Below are positions 29,592-42,189 of a stretch of 64,000 bases of DNA, in pieces. Position 1 is the stretch's first letter. Each line of letters starts with the position of its first letter. Position numbers and translations under genes: made by a program. The stretch is from Cloeon dipterum (Eukaryota; Arthropoda; Insecta; Ephemeroptera; Baetidae), in the NCBI RefSeq assembly GCF_949628265.1, contig NC_088787.1:18404501-18468500 (forward strand), given 5' to 3'. The notes under the pieces are model-generated. The model worked only from the letters and a program-made list of their open reading frames with translations. It made no database searches and had not been told where the DNA came from.

Positions 29592-31646
29592 TTAGGATTC
29601 ATTCATTTGCTTTTCCGCTTTTTTAAAATTTTTGATATCCAGGAGACGAGTTTTTGTGATCCGTTCCCAAAATTCTTCAGGGGTTTCAGTTACTTTGATT
29701 TCGCGTAATACCCGATCCATCTCAGGGATAACTTCACGACATTTTTTTATTATATTTTCATCTGTGCTACTATATCCATCCTCTGGTGTAGTCTCAGTTC
29801 CAAAAATTTCGTTAAACGTTCCCATCCCTTCAGCCTCCTTTGTGTTTGGGAGGATATAAATGCTCATTTCCTATCAACATGAATATTCAATGTAAATTCT
29901 GAGTAAAATTTTCCAACACTTACAGTGTAACTAATAAAAACAATCTTCCAAAATAAATACGGGATCAAGACATGGTGCTTGTATGTTCCTTCTGTTTGGA
30001 TAAGGAGATATTTGGCGTGATTTTCCTATGCATAATTTAAATCCATTATTGCTGCTCCAGTTTATAATTGTATTTTATATACCTCCCTACTTGTTCCGGT
30101 GACAATCACGGCGGTTTGGTATTTCTCCCGTATCGATTCCTCTACTTTGCCCCATTCTTTGTTTCTTTCTTTGAGCTGTGGAGCTGCGTTTTGGTAGAAG
30201 AAAGTCTGATCCCTGAGGCAGGGGAAGGCGAAGTCCGCAGCGGGAGTCAGATGACCTCTATTAAGATCAAATTTCTCACCAGCAGCTTTATATAAGTAGG
30301 GCAAATATTCATTGTCTATTTTGAAGACGGAATCAAAGAGTTTCCGATCAAGCGCTTGGTATCCTATTCCTTTTCCCTTTACACCTAGATTGTACTGGAT
30401 ATACTTGTGTATGGAGTATAATGCGCGTTTCTGCGACGTGTCGTAGCAGCTGAGCAGTGCAGTGAATCTGAACGCGTGCTCAACTTTGTACTCATCAATC
30501 GAGTAAACGGTCGGTATTACATCAAACCCAAAATTGATTAACGTCAAGTGGTCCGATTTCCCCTCACTGCACATACTGCTTCTAGTCAATTTTGGTTCGT
30601 CGAACTTAAGATCGTCGCAGCATATCAAATCTCCCAACTCAAGATTCTGTAAAAAAATGTTTACTTAACTTAAATTTTAACTTAAACCATTAGCTTAGAT
30701 AAAGATTTAGGAATTTTTAACGCGCATCGATGTCTTTGATTGAAACGCCAGACATTTGTCCCTAAGGCCGCTTGGAAAGGAGCGAAAAACAGCAAAAGTG
30801 GCGAGTAGGCGCTAGTGCGCCTCCCAGCCCGTCGAGCTATTTGACCATTTCAAGAGTCTCACAACTAACCACATTTTGCCAATGGGCAGCCAGTGTTACA
30901 TCCCCGAACTGCTCAAATATCTCCCACATTGCTTTGAAACTCCCATGAGATTGCGAGCCAACGGGTCATGAAGAAAAAACATTTTTTGATCCATGATTTA
31001 TAATTTGACTTCCATCTGATTTCAAAAATTTTATCACTTCTGACTTTGAGGAAGAAATTCTTAAGCATAGTTTGAAAGTAAAAGTTTAAAATCTTTAATA
31101 GAAAATTAATTTGATAAAAAAGCGTTGCTCTACCGTTGGGTTTTCGAAGTGGGGCATCATTTTATTATCGTGGTTGCATATTGCAACAAACAAGCTGCGA
31201 TATCTTCTAAACTCGGAAATATTTTTGGAGTTCTTGCTGCACACACCGTTGCTCCCAGGACAGGCTACGAGGATCATTGCGTCGTGCGGAACGGAGAATT
31301 TGAAATGCTTTTTTCCATTTTGCACAAGCTGGTGGCCCACCGGCTGCAGTACATCTTTCCCTGGATAAGTGAGGTATAATGGATTTGTGTTGTTCTCGAA
31401 ACTCTCTAGGTGCAACCATTCGCATTTTGGATCTGGAAGTAAAATCTAACATGAAAACATTTTGCTAACATTGCATATTTCCGTTAAAAAAGTGCAAGGG
31501 ATTTTTCAAATTTATTTTGATAATTTAAGAGACAAATCATAATTTTGAACTGATAACGAGAAAATTTGATTACCTGCGATTTTTGCAGCATCTGATTGTT
31601 GAACAAGAAACAGCGCCAAAAGAGAGCCAACCAAAGCCGCCCCCAT
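29592..31646 (-). CDS. Secreted DNA/RNA non-specific endonuclease, 438 aa
   Basis: Minus-strand exons 31646-31574, 31432-31134, 30646-30083, 30025-29924 and 29870-29592, all GT-AG with matching phases (1, 0, 0, 0). The N-terminus MGAALVGSLLALFLVQQSDA is a signal peptide. An N-terminal region with paired cysteines (exon 2) precedes the nuclease domain (about 190-370). NRGHLTPAADF at about 253-263 holds the catalytic His256, and QNAAPQ (Asn277) followed by N..W is the Mg2+-binding helix. VIVTGT and IPYLFWKIVF are later family landmarks. Family members cut double- and single-stranded nucleic acid with a divalent metal; secreted arthropod forms occur in gut and saliva. The usual DRGH reads NRGH here. 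The last exon adds an acidic and basic, probably helical tail. A diverged repeat copy sits in the 487-bp second intron. Confidence 0.93.
30722..30964 (-). repeat. Dispersed repeat, copy 2, in nuclease intron 2
   Basis: The reverse complement aligns with 41746-42005 over most of its length, sharing CCCGTTGGCTCGCA, TATTTGAGCAGTT, CGGGCTGGGAGGCGCA and AATGTCT.GCGTTTCAA in the same order, with many substitutions and small indels. It lacks the 3' third and the A tail of copy 1. It is a GC-rich patch inside an otherwise AT-rich intron. Confidence 0.8.
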
Positions 31647-31708
31647 TGTGTTCGCTGTTTTCCCTTCCCTCTCCGATGAACAGTGAGCAACGTAGTGAGT
31701 CGGAAAGC

Positions 31709-31717
31709 GGACTGAAT
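31709..31717 (-). promoter_or_regulatory. Initiator of the nuclease gene
   Basis: On the minus strand ATTCAGTC gives TCAGT with A at 31713, 67 nt upstream of the ATG at 31646. There is no TATA box about 30 bp further upstream. The motif is short, so this is a plausible but unproven start. Confidence 0.4.
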
Positions 31718-31799
31718 TTCAAGGAAACTTTCTCGATTCTCGATTCATTTCAGATTGTGAATAATCTTTAACCAAGCTCAGATTGATATGAGGCTAAGA

Positions 31800-34700
31800 T
31801 AAAACACAATGACGTATTTCCGTTCAAAGTAAATTCCAGATAACGCAGGCATGATTGAATGTAGGCAGAAGCGGATTTTAATATTTTTTTGGCTATCCTA
31901 ATTTTACAACAATCGCAATTTTCAATGCTAGTGTAAGTTTTCATTTCTGTCTTTGAATTGAAATGCTCTGAAGGTGACGAGGCCCTTTAAAGATTTTGCG
32001 GTACCCTGAGTTCAGGTCAATAGACCCTGCAGATGGATGACTTCTACAATTCTGGCGAACGACTGGACCCTCATAGTGTGAAAAAAGGAAATTGATGAGA
32101 AATCTAAAAGGACTCTGACCAGACTTCAAGTCAGGGGATATTTAGGTGGGCTTTTTTGCTCCTGCAGAAACCTTATACGGGTCTGATGGGGGAGCACATG
32201 AGTGTGGTCTGTGTAGAGGGATGCTTCGGAATCTCTTGACTGATCCAGTTTCAGATCAATACCATTATCTAAAAATCTGGAAAGATCTTAACTCTTTTTA
32301 AATAGTAATTCGTCTTCAATGAATTTATTTCTTCAATTCCATTCTCTCTAATGAAGAAAAGCAACAAGTAAATCAATAACAAGTATTTTGCCAATTTTTA
32401 CTATTTCGATCAACACGGATCGCATAAGTGTAAAACACCAGTTGCAATGCGATTATTCCTGAACGTGCATAATACAACTGGCACGTTGCCGCTCGCCTTC
32501 ATCTGCTGGAAATTTCGCTGCGATAAATCATGCGGCATGGCCCCGCGTCTAACAGGGTTTAATTTTATGGTGCAGGAGCAGCGAAATCAAGAGCACGCCG
32601 CGCGCTTTTTACCGCGTGGAACGAACTTTGTGATAGAGCGAGCGAATGAATGTGTGTGTGTGTGTGCCAAGAGTGCAAGAGGCACACACATACATAAACG
32701 CAAATTCACCGTCGAATCAATTAAAGCGGCGGCGGCGGCAGCGGTGGAGAGAGACAATTTGTATTACACGCCAGGATGTTTCGTCGGTTCAGTGAGCGAG
32801 AAATGAGCCTGCAAAGTCTCTGACAATGAGGGTGATTTCCTCGCTGTGTGTGCCCTCGCGGTTTTCCTCGCGAGTGAACTAACTCTTGCCGCGCACCAGG
32901 AAAGATTGTTTCTAGTTAATTTGCCTTTTTAGCAAACGCACCGCAATCGATAAGGTAAAAATAAATATACGGGGCTATAGATTAGACGTTTGTCTCCATT
33001 CTGCTCCACTTTTGGCAAAGAGGTCCACTCGCTCTTTCTCGTTCGTTATTGCTAGCTCTCGGATTTGGTGCAGGAGACTGCAAGAGAGAAAGAGAGAGGA
33101 AATTTCGAGGCATTAAATTTTGTATCCCCTTTATTACAACGGAGCTGGCTGAAATCGATTTCCATAATATCTGCAGTGGAGAGCCTACTCTCTTTTGATA
33201 TCGCATTTCTTTGTACTCAAAACGTAATTTAGATGAGAGAGAAAGAAGAAAAAGTTTTAATGATGGTCCTAAGAGATGAATCTTTGACTATTTTCAAAGC
33301 TTTAACCAATCTCTTAGCTGTGCAGAACAAAAAATGTAACAAAAATCCATCTTGTTCCAAACAGCTTGATCTTAAAAGAAAGTCAAAACTATCAATTATT
33401 GTGAGAAATAGGGAAATCTAACTAAGCTATTTCTAGAGAGATATGTGCCTTCAATTTTTGACATAATTATTCAGGGTCAAAGACATTTTGTTAAAATCAC
33501 AATATTTATAATTCTGCCAATCAGCACAAATCACGCGTTCTCATCACTTAAAATCGCTTCAGAAAATCTCTGAAAACTATTTTAAACAATTTATAATATT
33601 TAGAGAGGCTTTCTGCATGGTGACATTTTTACGAATGTTTAAAACGCAGTTGACATTTATGCGATTAATACTTTTGTTTTAAATATTAAATTCTGGTTTA
33701 GTCAGATTTTTACAAGACATAAATTACGTAATCCCTTGTTCAGAGACATAAATTTAAATCACAATGTTACAAAATGGAAGAAATTCATTGTGACTTATTT
33801 TTAGAGAAAAATTAAAGAATTGAAATAAAAATGAAATGCAATATTGGGTCGATTAATTTAATTTTTAAAAATTTTACAAAGTCAAAATATTAAATGACAC
33901 ACTAGAATAAACTCCCAAACCATTAACAATGTTTGCATGATGTTAATAGCAAAATTACTGATCAGAGAACACTAAAAGAAATTGAGTAAAAAATTTCGAA
34001 CAGTTACATTATCTTGAAAACTATCTTATACAGTGCCAATTTTTCGAGTTAGCCTTGAGAAATGTTTAAAAATAAGAAATTTCTTCTCATACATAAGGCA
34101 TTATTAATTTGATTTAAATCAACAAAAATTCAATGACTCGTCTCAGAATAATTGGACTCGCACTCGTTCTTTGTTGAAAATCAGTTCTCTCGGAAAAAAT
34201 CCTGGACCCCTTGAGCTACACACATTCACGCGGTTCACGGTGATTTGAGCAAGAGCGTTGGCACACGCACCATCCTTGAGCGCAGCAGACGTGGGAAAAA
34301 AGGATATCGTCTGCAAATTTGCGCTCGCTCGCAATTAGAGCGCGGGTGTCGGGCGCATTGTTAAAATATGCCTGGCAGCGAGCGAAGGAAGCAGCTGCGG
34401 AGTAAAGTACAAATGTCAGCCTGGCCGAGCAAGAAGCGCCAGGGCGCGCGCAGAAATAATAATTGAGTGCTGGAATGTTTAATATAAGAAATGATTTGCG
34501 ACTATTTTATTTGATGACCTGCCACGTAGGCCATTAGAGAGGCGAGCAGGCTGCTCCGCTCTCGCCCAGTTTTACCCTCAGTCAGCTAGACCTTTCCCTC
34601 TGCCGGAGTGAGTGTGAGTGTGTGTATGCAGCGAGAAGAGAGTTTCCCTCCTCGCAATTTAAGCTATAGTGTGTTTAATCAGTCGAGCAGCAACCAACGA

Positions 34701-37700
34701 GCTGCTATTCTCTCCGCTCGCTTGTAACGTGCAAGAAGAAGAAGCTCTCAAATTAAACTTTTTGGGTGCAACTCAAGCAATGCTCTTCGCACCCCCGTTT
34801 TGCCACCAAATTCTCAAAGCAGTGACGTGCGCACCGTTCGAAAAATTGCACAACAGAAATATTTTGATTATATCTTGTTTTATTGCGTGGAAGATATTGA
34901 TTGGGATTTGAACAGAAAAATCTCGAAAATTAATTTTTCTTAATAAATAATATGCCCTCAATGCAACAAGCTAAAATTGAATAGCTTTTAAAAACTGCTG
35001 AGATATAAATTAAAAATAATATCAGAAATTATTTTTTCTTCGATTATTTTGTTTGGAATTTTTGGCTGGCCTAACATGGTCCTTGAATAAAAATGCTCAA
35101 CTTGCTGAAAATTTTTGAGTACGGTATGATGATACAACAAAAAAGATTGGGGCTGGGTAAAATATTTTACTCAGTGTTAATATATTCCTCTATCTCAAAA
35201 TAAACAAAGTCTCTTGAACTCTACCAGCAAAGTAGCGTGAAAACAGAAGCCTGTTTTTAGATTTCCAGTATGGAGCAGAGGACGACTTTCGTTTTTTGTC
35301 GGGAAAATGCAAGGGGTGGAAAAATTGCGACGTGACCAGGCGAGTGTGCTCACCAGGAAATTCCTGCCTAATCCTTGGTCCCTGCGTGCCGAGCGAAGGA
35401 AAGCGCGTGTGGCCGGGAATTGTGATGAATAACATTAAAAAGCGGATTGTCCGCATGGGTGGCTTTAAGATGACGGCGGAAGCTGCGTGGTACGCTCGGC
35501 ATTCCGCAGCTAGTCTCGCGCGCGCAGGCCATGATAGACAAATATTTTGCCAGGGGCGGCGGGTAAATAAAAAGGGCCGAAAGCCGGCGCGTCTAATCCA
35601 ATTTTTAAGTGTCACGACGGGCGAGCAGGCTCTCTTTGTCTCTCGCTCTGCGCCGAGCTGTGAGATGAAATTGCATTCCTGTGCAGCAGGCGTGAGCACG
35701 GAAGCAACAGATAGATGGATTCCTCAACCCTTGCCCCAAAGAAAGGAAAGGTTGCTTGCTCGCTGGCTCTCCTTCCTTCCACCGCCGGCGCGCTCGCGCC
35801 GGCCGACGGCGACGCCGCTCTTTTGGGTGTTCACTTTGTACCGTAAGTAGGCGTGTCTTTTTCCGCTGGTCGTCGCGCGTCGGTTCGCCTCCCCTCGTGC
35901 TGCTATCAGCGTGAATACTGCCAGCTTTGAATAAGAGCGTGCTATCGCAGTATGTATGTGTTGCTGCCTGCCGTGCACAACGTCCACTCCGGCCGGCTCC
36001 GCCAGCCGCGTTAACTCCTGCGTCCGAGGTAAGCACCGATTTTCTCTTTTAACACCTCAGTTCGATCGTTTGCACCTGAATTTTGACAGGCTCGACAGAT
36101 TCATTTACTGTCACTTCGTTTTGGAAAATTTGCAGCTTAATTTAAGAAAAATTCAGCGAGTTGCGTTCTCACATCTCAATCTTTAACAATAGATTTAACA
36201 TTTTGATAAAAGACAATTTTTAAACTATTTCTGATGATTTTTGATAATTTTACAAATTTGAAATTTCCAAGGAAAATTGCCTGCCCTTGATTTTACTCGA
36301 GAAATTGAATAAGAAATTACCAGGGAAATAAAATATAATTAAAAACACCAACATCTTACAAATGTGTGGGATTTTTGCAACATTGAGAATTGCTAAAAAC
36401 TTGAAATTTGCAACTAAAAAAGCGATAAAATCATGGTAAGGAGTTCGATTCATTATCAATTACAATTAAGTTTTAAAACTGATTAATTGGAAAATTTATG
36501 TTTTAACCCGTGATATTGAAATGAATTTGTTAAAAAGCTTTGCAGATCATTATTTCAATATTTTCCGTTGGTTTTTTTACAAATAATATTCTAGGATAAC
36601 ATTTTAATGAAAAACTATTTTACTTTCCTGAAAAAGCATTACTTTTTAGTCTTGCCAACAAGGGAAAATTTCCATGGAAAAGAATGTGATTAAATAGTTG
36701 AATTGCAATTTTTACAGCCTTGAGCAATCATATTGCAGAAATGGATTTCTTTACCCACTCAAGGAAGCCGTTTTGTTCGACGCTAGAAGAAATAAAAAAA
36801 GGCGATTCAATGAAGCAGCGCAATTGCGGAATTGGATTTTGATTAGAATCCACTCTTTTGCTAGTGAACACCGTTATCTACCTTATTACACGCGGAAAGT
36901 CCCATTTTATTTCCTATTTTTGAATCGGCGCCAAAAGCGATCAGGACAAAATAGTAAGATATTGCATCTCCACTTTTGTGTCTTTCACTGTTAAACCTAA
37001 TGACACAGAAATTGCCGCACACATACAAAAGCAGCGGCGAATGTCTGCAGAATTTTGCCATTCACCAGCTCCGTTTGTATCCGATTGGCGGCTAGAAATG
37101 CGCCACTTTCAAAGCGACTCTTTGATTCCCCGTCTGTACCGATGGACGGCTACCTAACAGGACGGCTGTTGCAAAACTGAAAGAGCGCTGCCTCTCGAGT
37201 GGGAGAGGTGAAAGAACTCGGTGCCGTCGAGGTAAATTATTGTAATGCACGGCGAAATTTATTAGCGCCTAGACGATTCAGCTTATGCAACCATTGCGTC
37301 CCGAGTGCTTAACGGGCTTGTCTATCTATTAAAATTTATGTTGCGAAACTTTGAGCGAACCGAACGGACGTGCATTCGAAACAAAAGTTTTATAATTTAT
37401 TAACAGCCGCCTACTTTATTTTTTGTAGAAAATAAATTCACTTAGGTTGCGCGAAAAGTCAGGTCTGACGCTGAAAATAAAATATCCTTTTTTCCATGGC
37501 CTGCGGTGCAAGGAGATTGAGAAAAGGATTTCGGGGGCAGGGAACAACAAAGTTGCTGCTTCTTACCTTGTTTGAGTGGGAGAGAGTCAAATTGCAATAT
37601 CCGATCTCTTTGAGAAAGGTCTCGACCGAAAAGAAAGAAACCCAGGACTTACATATTGCTGAAATTATAAAAGGAAAAAGAATTAGATAGGACGTGTGTA

Positions 37701-40700
37701 GATATATTATGCCCGATACTTTTCAATTTCCCTCTCCTTGCTTGCATGTATTTGAGTAAACATAATATAAGACTGTTTTGTCAAGCTCAATTGCGATGTG
37801 TTTGCATGTTTGTCGGAATTGAGTATTATTTCCTATCTCACGATTTTTTTTTATCTTTTTGCTCTACATGATATCTTCTTTTGAAATGATTAAGTTATTG
37901 CATTGAATGAAGAGGTTGAGAAAAATGAATTTCCACACTTCAGAAAATCGGTTTTAATGAATTGTAAGGACACAAAGAGTCACTTTTAAATTATGGTTTA
38001 AAAATTATTCAAGAATAGACAGAATAGCTATAGAAATCCAAGTTCTTGGGTCGCGAAACGCATTTAGGGGCAATCTTACCAATCCGTGTACAATTTTTTA
38101 AATCAGATTTTCAAATTTGTGCCAAACAATAAAATCAACTGATTTAAAACAAAATCTCTACCACGGTTCTGCAAGGAAGATTTCTCGTATCTGTTTTTGT
38201 ACAATTTTAGGCTATTAAAAAGGATTTTTACTACAAAATTCTGGAAATGCTGGAAATGTTGCCAATGCATGAACTCATCCCTTAGGATTCAGTTGAAGCC
38301 AAAATTGACCTAAGAAGTACTGTAAATTTGTTAGAAAAGTGGTTGCTAAATTAGCATGCTGTTCAACTGGTGAGGACTGTCTCCTTATTTGAAATCCTAT
38401 TTTATTTCACAACAAAGAGTTTCCCTAAAAGGCTTCATACGCTGTTGGACAGATCTCGACGAGAGGAATCAAAACCTGCCAAGAAAATGTGGTCAAGCAC
38501 TGCAAATTTTTGAGAAAATTTGAAATGTTACTGTAGTAAGGTACTTTTTTACTGTTGAAAGTTTTAGAACCAATTTTTTATCGATCAACTTCTTATTGCA
38601 TCGATCAATTCAAATAGTTTTCAATCATGGCCCTGTAAATCCATTTTAAGTCCGATATTTTTTTTTTTGTAAATTAGTTTATTTTAAAGTTCTGCTTTTC
38701 CCGTAAAATATTTTACTCGCAAATACAGAATTGGGAAAAACATATCAACGGATACCTTTACAAACGTTTTGAAAATTAACCAAATATTACTTAATGAAAT
38801 TAAATTTTGTGGCTCAGCTCTGCTTGGAGTTACTATTAGTGGAATTATTAACCTTTCAAACAAACCCACAGTAACAGCTGCAGAGAATGTTGAACCAATG
38901 GTCGTTGACAACCAAGCTAGATAATCAACAAATTAAAATGCTTTCACAAGAATGATTTTTTAAATTAAAATAAATCCAAGGAGGCTTTTATAATTAGGAC
39001 AAGATTAAAGTCTTCTTTTTAATTAATTTTGTTACAGTTAGAATCATTAATTTAATGCATTTGAACTGTACAGTCTATCATCAAATTTTCCACGGTGGCT
39101 TCCATTTTTAGTTTCATGAGTCAGCACTACTTCGTCCTTTTAATCACACAAAAGCGTGTTGCAACACCGATGCATTCATGCTGCGAGAGTAGCACTGCAA
39201 ACGCAATGGAAAACTACGCTGCTGTGTCTCTCATTGAAATTCAATTCGAATTGCGCCAAATTAATGGCCGCGCCGGAGCAAAAATTGCAGCGACGAACAA
39301 GCGGCGGAGCAGTGTCTCGTCTACTAATTGAAGGGCATCGCGAGCTGGCCGTAAAAAGTCGGCATGCATGGGACGACGAGAGTCGACGCCGCGCGCTTTC
39401 AATTTTCGCACACGCACTCCATTATTAATTAGCGAGCCGTGTATTTGAATGGGCCGCGATCGATAAGCCATAAATCTCTAGCCATTTTTATTAAAGCCCA
39501 TTATTTTGGGCAAAGCCTGCTGGTGCGGCGGCGGCGGCGGTGGCTACACGGACGGCGTCGGCTGGCAGCCGACGTCCCCCGGGTCCCATATTCGCCCCGA
39601 GTCAAGTTTACGCGGCGCTCGCTCGCTCGCTCTCGGGCCACTTACACCTTAAGTGTCCCGCCGTCGTACGTACTACCTGCCTTTTTATGTTTCTATAGAT
39701 AAATAGCTGCTTTTTTAGTATGCGCGCTGCATGATGACGACGAGGCTGGTGTGCTGTGTGTGGTTGCAGCAACCGCCACCGCCGCCTTGGCCCCCATTTT
39801 TCGCCTTGATTCTGCCCGTGGTTTCTGCGAGCTCGGATTACCTGAGCAGATTTATTTCCGGACCGCTTAGTCCCACCGCAGCCCGGAAACGCTTTATGAT
39901 ACAGCCCGGGAGCAGTTTTTAAATTAGGATTTAAACGTGCCACACGCACCCAACTTTGAGCCTGATGAAATTGTGGCGTTTTTGCTGACCCGTCTAATTG
40001 CAAATAAACAAGTGCTTTCATGGTGTTTGCTCGTTGCCCGGCATCATGTGAGCGTGGAAAATGTTTTTATAGGCAAGGAGCACAACGTAACTTTTTTTTA
40101 AATTTCCACCCGTAAAATTATGAAACTGCTAATTGCGATGTCTGTCATTAACCATTTAAAAAAGCCCAAGCGTACGAGATTAATATTGCACTTTTATGTG
40201 CTCCATATCTCCGATTTTTATTATTTTTGAAACCATTTACTTGAATCTGTTAAATTATAATTGATATTTCAATTTTATCCGTGCGCTTGAGAGGTTGTAT
40301 AATGTTGACTAAATAAATTAAAATTTTTACAAATGATGTTGAAACTAGTGATAAAACAAATTCCTATTCCCTTTATTCCAGGAGATCCCTACATAGGTCC
40401 TTTTATATTGAATGAGATGAGGAACTCTTTCTTAAATTGTGGTTATGTGCTATTTAAAATTTTTTTCTTGAATATACTATGACACAATTGAATATCTGAA
40501 ATATCCTTAATTTAATTTAAAAAGTAAACACAAAATCGTTGGCAATGCAGTGAAATAATTTATTTATATATTAATAATCAATATATGATGTAGATAACGA
40601 AATATAACATGAAAGATTAATACAAAGAATTGCCTAAAACACAATTAATCTTGACAGTTAATATATTAAAAATGTATTAAGAAAACAATAGTTAATGTAG

Positions 40701-41740
40701 CTAAAGTATTATATTTTTTAAGTAAATTTTGTTTTATTTGTATACATTGTAATAAAATTATTGTATAAAACATACAGAAGCACTTAAAAAATTATTGGTA
40801 TATCCTTTTGATCTGGTAACCAAGCAAGCAGAAATATTTTTACATAAGCAACAAATAATATTACTACTTATTTTTCTCAGTAGAAAAACGTTTTACCAAA
40901 CTTTCCATTTTTTAGGAATCATAATGCGACATGAAGACAATAGTGAACAAGAATAATTAACTTAGGAAACTGTTCAACTAGCTCTTTACTTTACAGCAAC
41001 GACAGCAACAGAGCCGATCAAATATCAGCTGAAAATCGTCGTTCAGCAATATCGAATCTGCATAGAGCAGGCAAACTGCACCGAAAAATGTTACCATTTT
41101 CATATTCAAACAAACCAAAGCCGCATTCCTTCTTTGCTGCCTCCTTTTTTCCAATAAACGCAGGCAAAACCACAGCGGGCTGAGAAAGAAAGGGGGACCG
41201 GCCGGAGGCGGTGCGGCTGCCTCCTGCGTGGCTGGCGAGGCGAGTGTCCCTAAAGGGATCAGCACTGCTGGAGAGGAGGAATGCCACCACTGCACGCGGG
41301 CCCCGCCAACATTATGGCGACGAGAAAGTGGCCTGTAAATTTGATATTTTCAAGCACTTGATATTGATAAACGGTGCTGGCTGCCATAAAGTTATCAAAG
41401 CATCGCAAATACATTGAAAGCAGGCCTTCTCGGAAGGACATAAAATGTTTATGTTCGGACCGAGACACGGAGGAGTCGTAGGAGAGGGCATAGTGCTGGA
41501 ATAAAAAAGGTGCCACGCCGCATTCATAAAAGGGTGGCTGGAACACTAGGACAATTGACTTTATTTCTGGTCTTGCACCTAGTGTCGTCAAAAAATTTAC
41601 GGGCCTCCAAAGGGGGGATTAAACTATCGATAATAGACACGCGCTCTTCAAATTGAGAAAAATTATACGGGTGATGTATACATCTGACCTATTTGTTTGA
41701 TTGATTTATGATATCAAAATTGTTTGAAGATACGCCTAAA
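31800..41740. other. Non-coding landscape, part 1
   Basis: No recognisable coding exon. GC-richer islands at about 32440-32900, 34140-34460, 34560-34850, 35280-36030, 37080-37320, 39150-39990 and 41000-41560 alternate with AT-rich spacers dense in stops. The islands contain short overlapping open frames on both strands and no protein domain. At about 35956-36028 a short open frame ends at a strong donor (CGAG|GTAAGC), a possible first exon. A near-perfect 9-bp-arm palindrome lies at 35784-35803. Confidence 0.5.
35784..35803. repeat. GC-rich palindrome, 9-bp arms with a 2-nt centre
   Basis: GCCGGCGCG (35784-35792) and CGCGCCGGC (35795-35803) are exact reverse complements separated by CT, in a GC-rich island. 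It could form a hairpin; no function can be assigned. Confidence 0.6.
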
Positions 41741-41745
41741 ATCCA

Positions 41746-42187
41746 GCCCGTTGGCTCGCATTGTTAAGGCACTCTCAGGAGTGTCAAAGCAATGAGAGGT
41801 ATTTGAGCAGTTGGGAGATCTAATACTGGCTACCCAATGTCAGAAATGGCAAAAAGTGGTTAGTTTAGTGACTCGAATTGCTCAAGTTGCTCAACGGGCT
41901 GGGAGGCGCACCGGCGCCGACTCGCTACTTGCTGGTTTGCACCTTTCCAGCATGCGTGATTTGGCTTCACGGGACGAATGTCTAGCGTTTCAAAGCAGTC
42001 CTCGGTGCGGAGGCAAGTGGCCCTTGAGTGGGCGGGGTCCCTGTGCGGCCTGGTGCGCCCATGTTATCCGTTCGCGGTGTTATTGGGACCCGGGTTTCAG
42101 CATTCGTGCTAGTGCAGTGCGCGCCCTTCCCGGTCCTCCGGTCCTCGGACAGGGATAAAAAGAGCAAAAAAAAAAAAAAAAAAAAAA
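41746..42187 (+). mobile_element. Dispersed repeat, copy 1, with poly(A) tail (SINE/LINE-derived)
   Basis: The longest of three copies. It starts near CCCGTTGGCTCGCA, is GC-rich through 41900-42150, and ends in GGGATAAAAAGAGC followed by 22 A residues (42166-42187). A terminal A run plus dispersed diverged copies indicates a retroposon. Convincing A- and B-box promoter motifs were not seen, so SINE against truncated LINE 3' end is unresolved. An open frame (41811-42158) spans much of it but lacks an ATG start and is interrupted in copy 2. Confidence 0.75.
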
Positions 42188-42189
42188 TG

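Noticed and set aside
32447..32806. 119-codon open frame with an ATG
   Set aside because: Contains poly-Ala and Cys-Val runs that come from GCG and TG simple repeats; no domain.
35296..35850. 184-codon open frame on the + strand ending at a GTAAGT
   Set aside because: TTG start, no domain, and long open frames also on the opposite strand over the same GC-rich island. The donor-like site alone is not enough.
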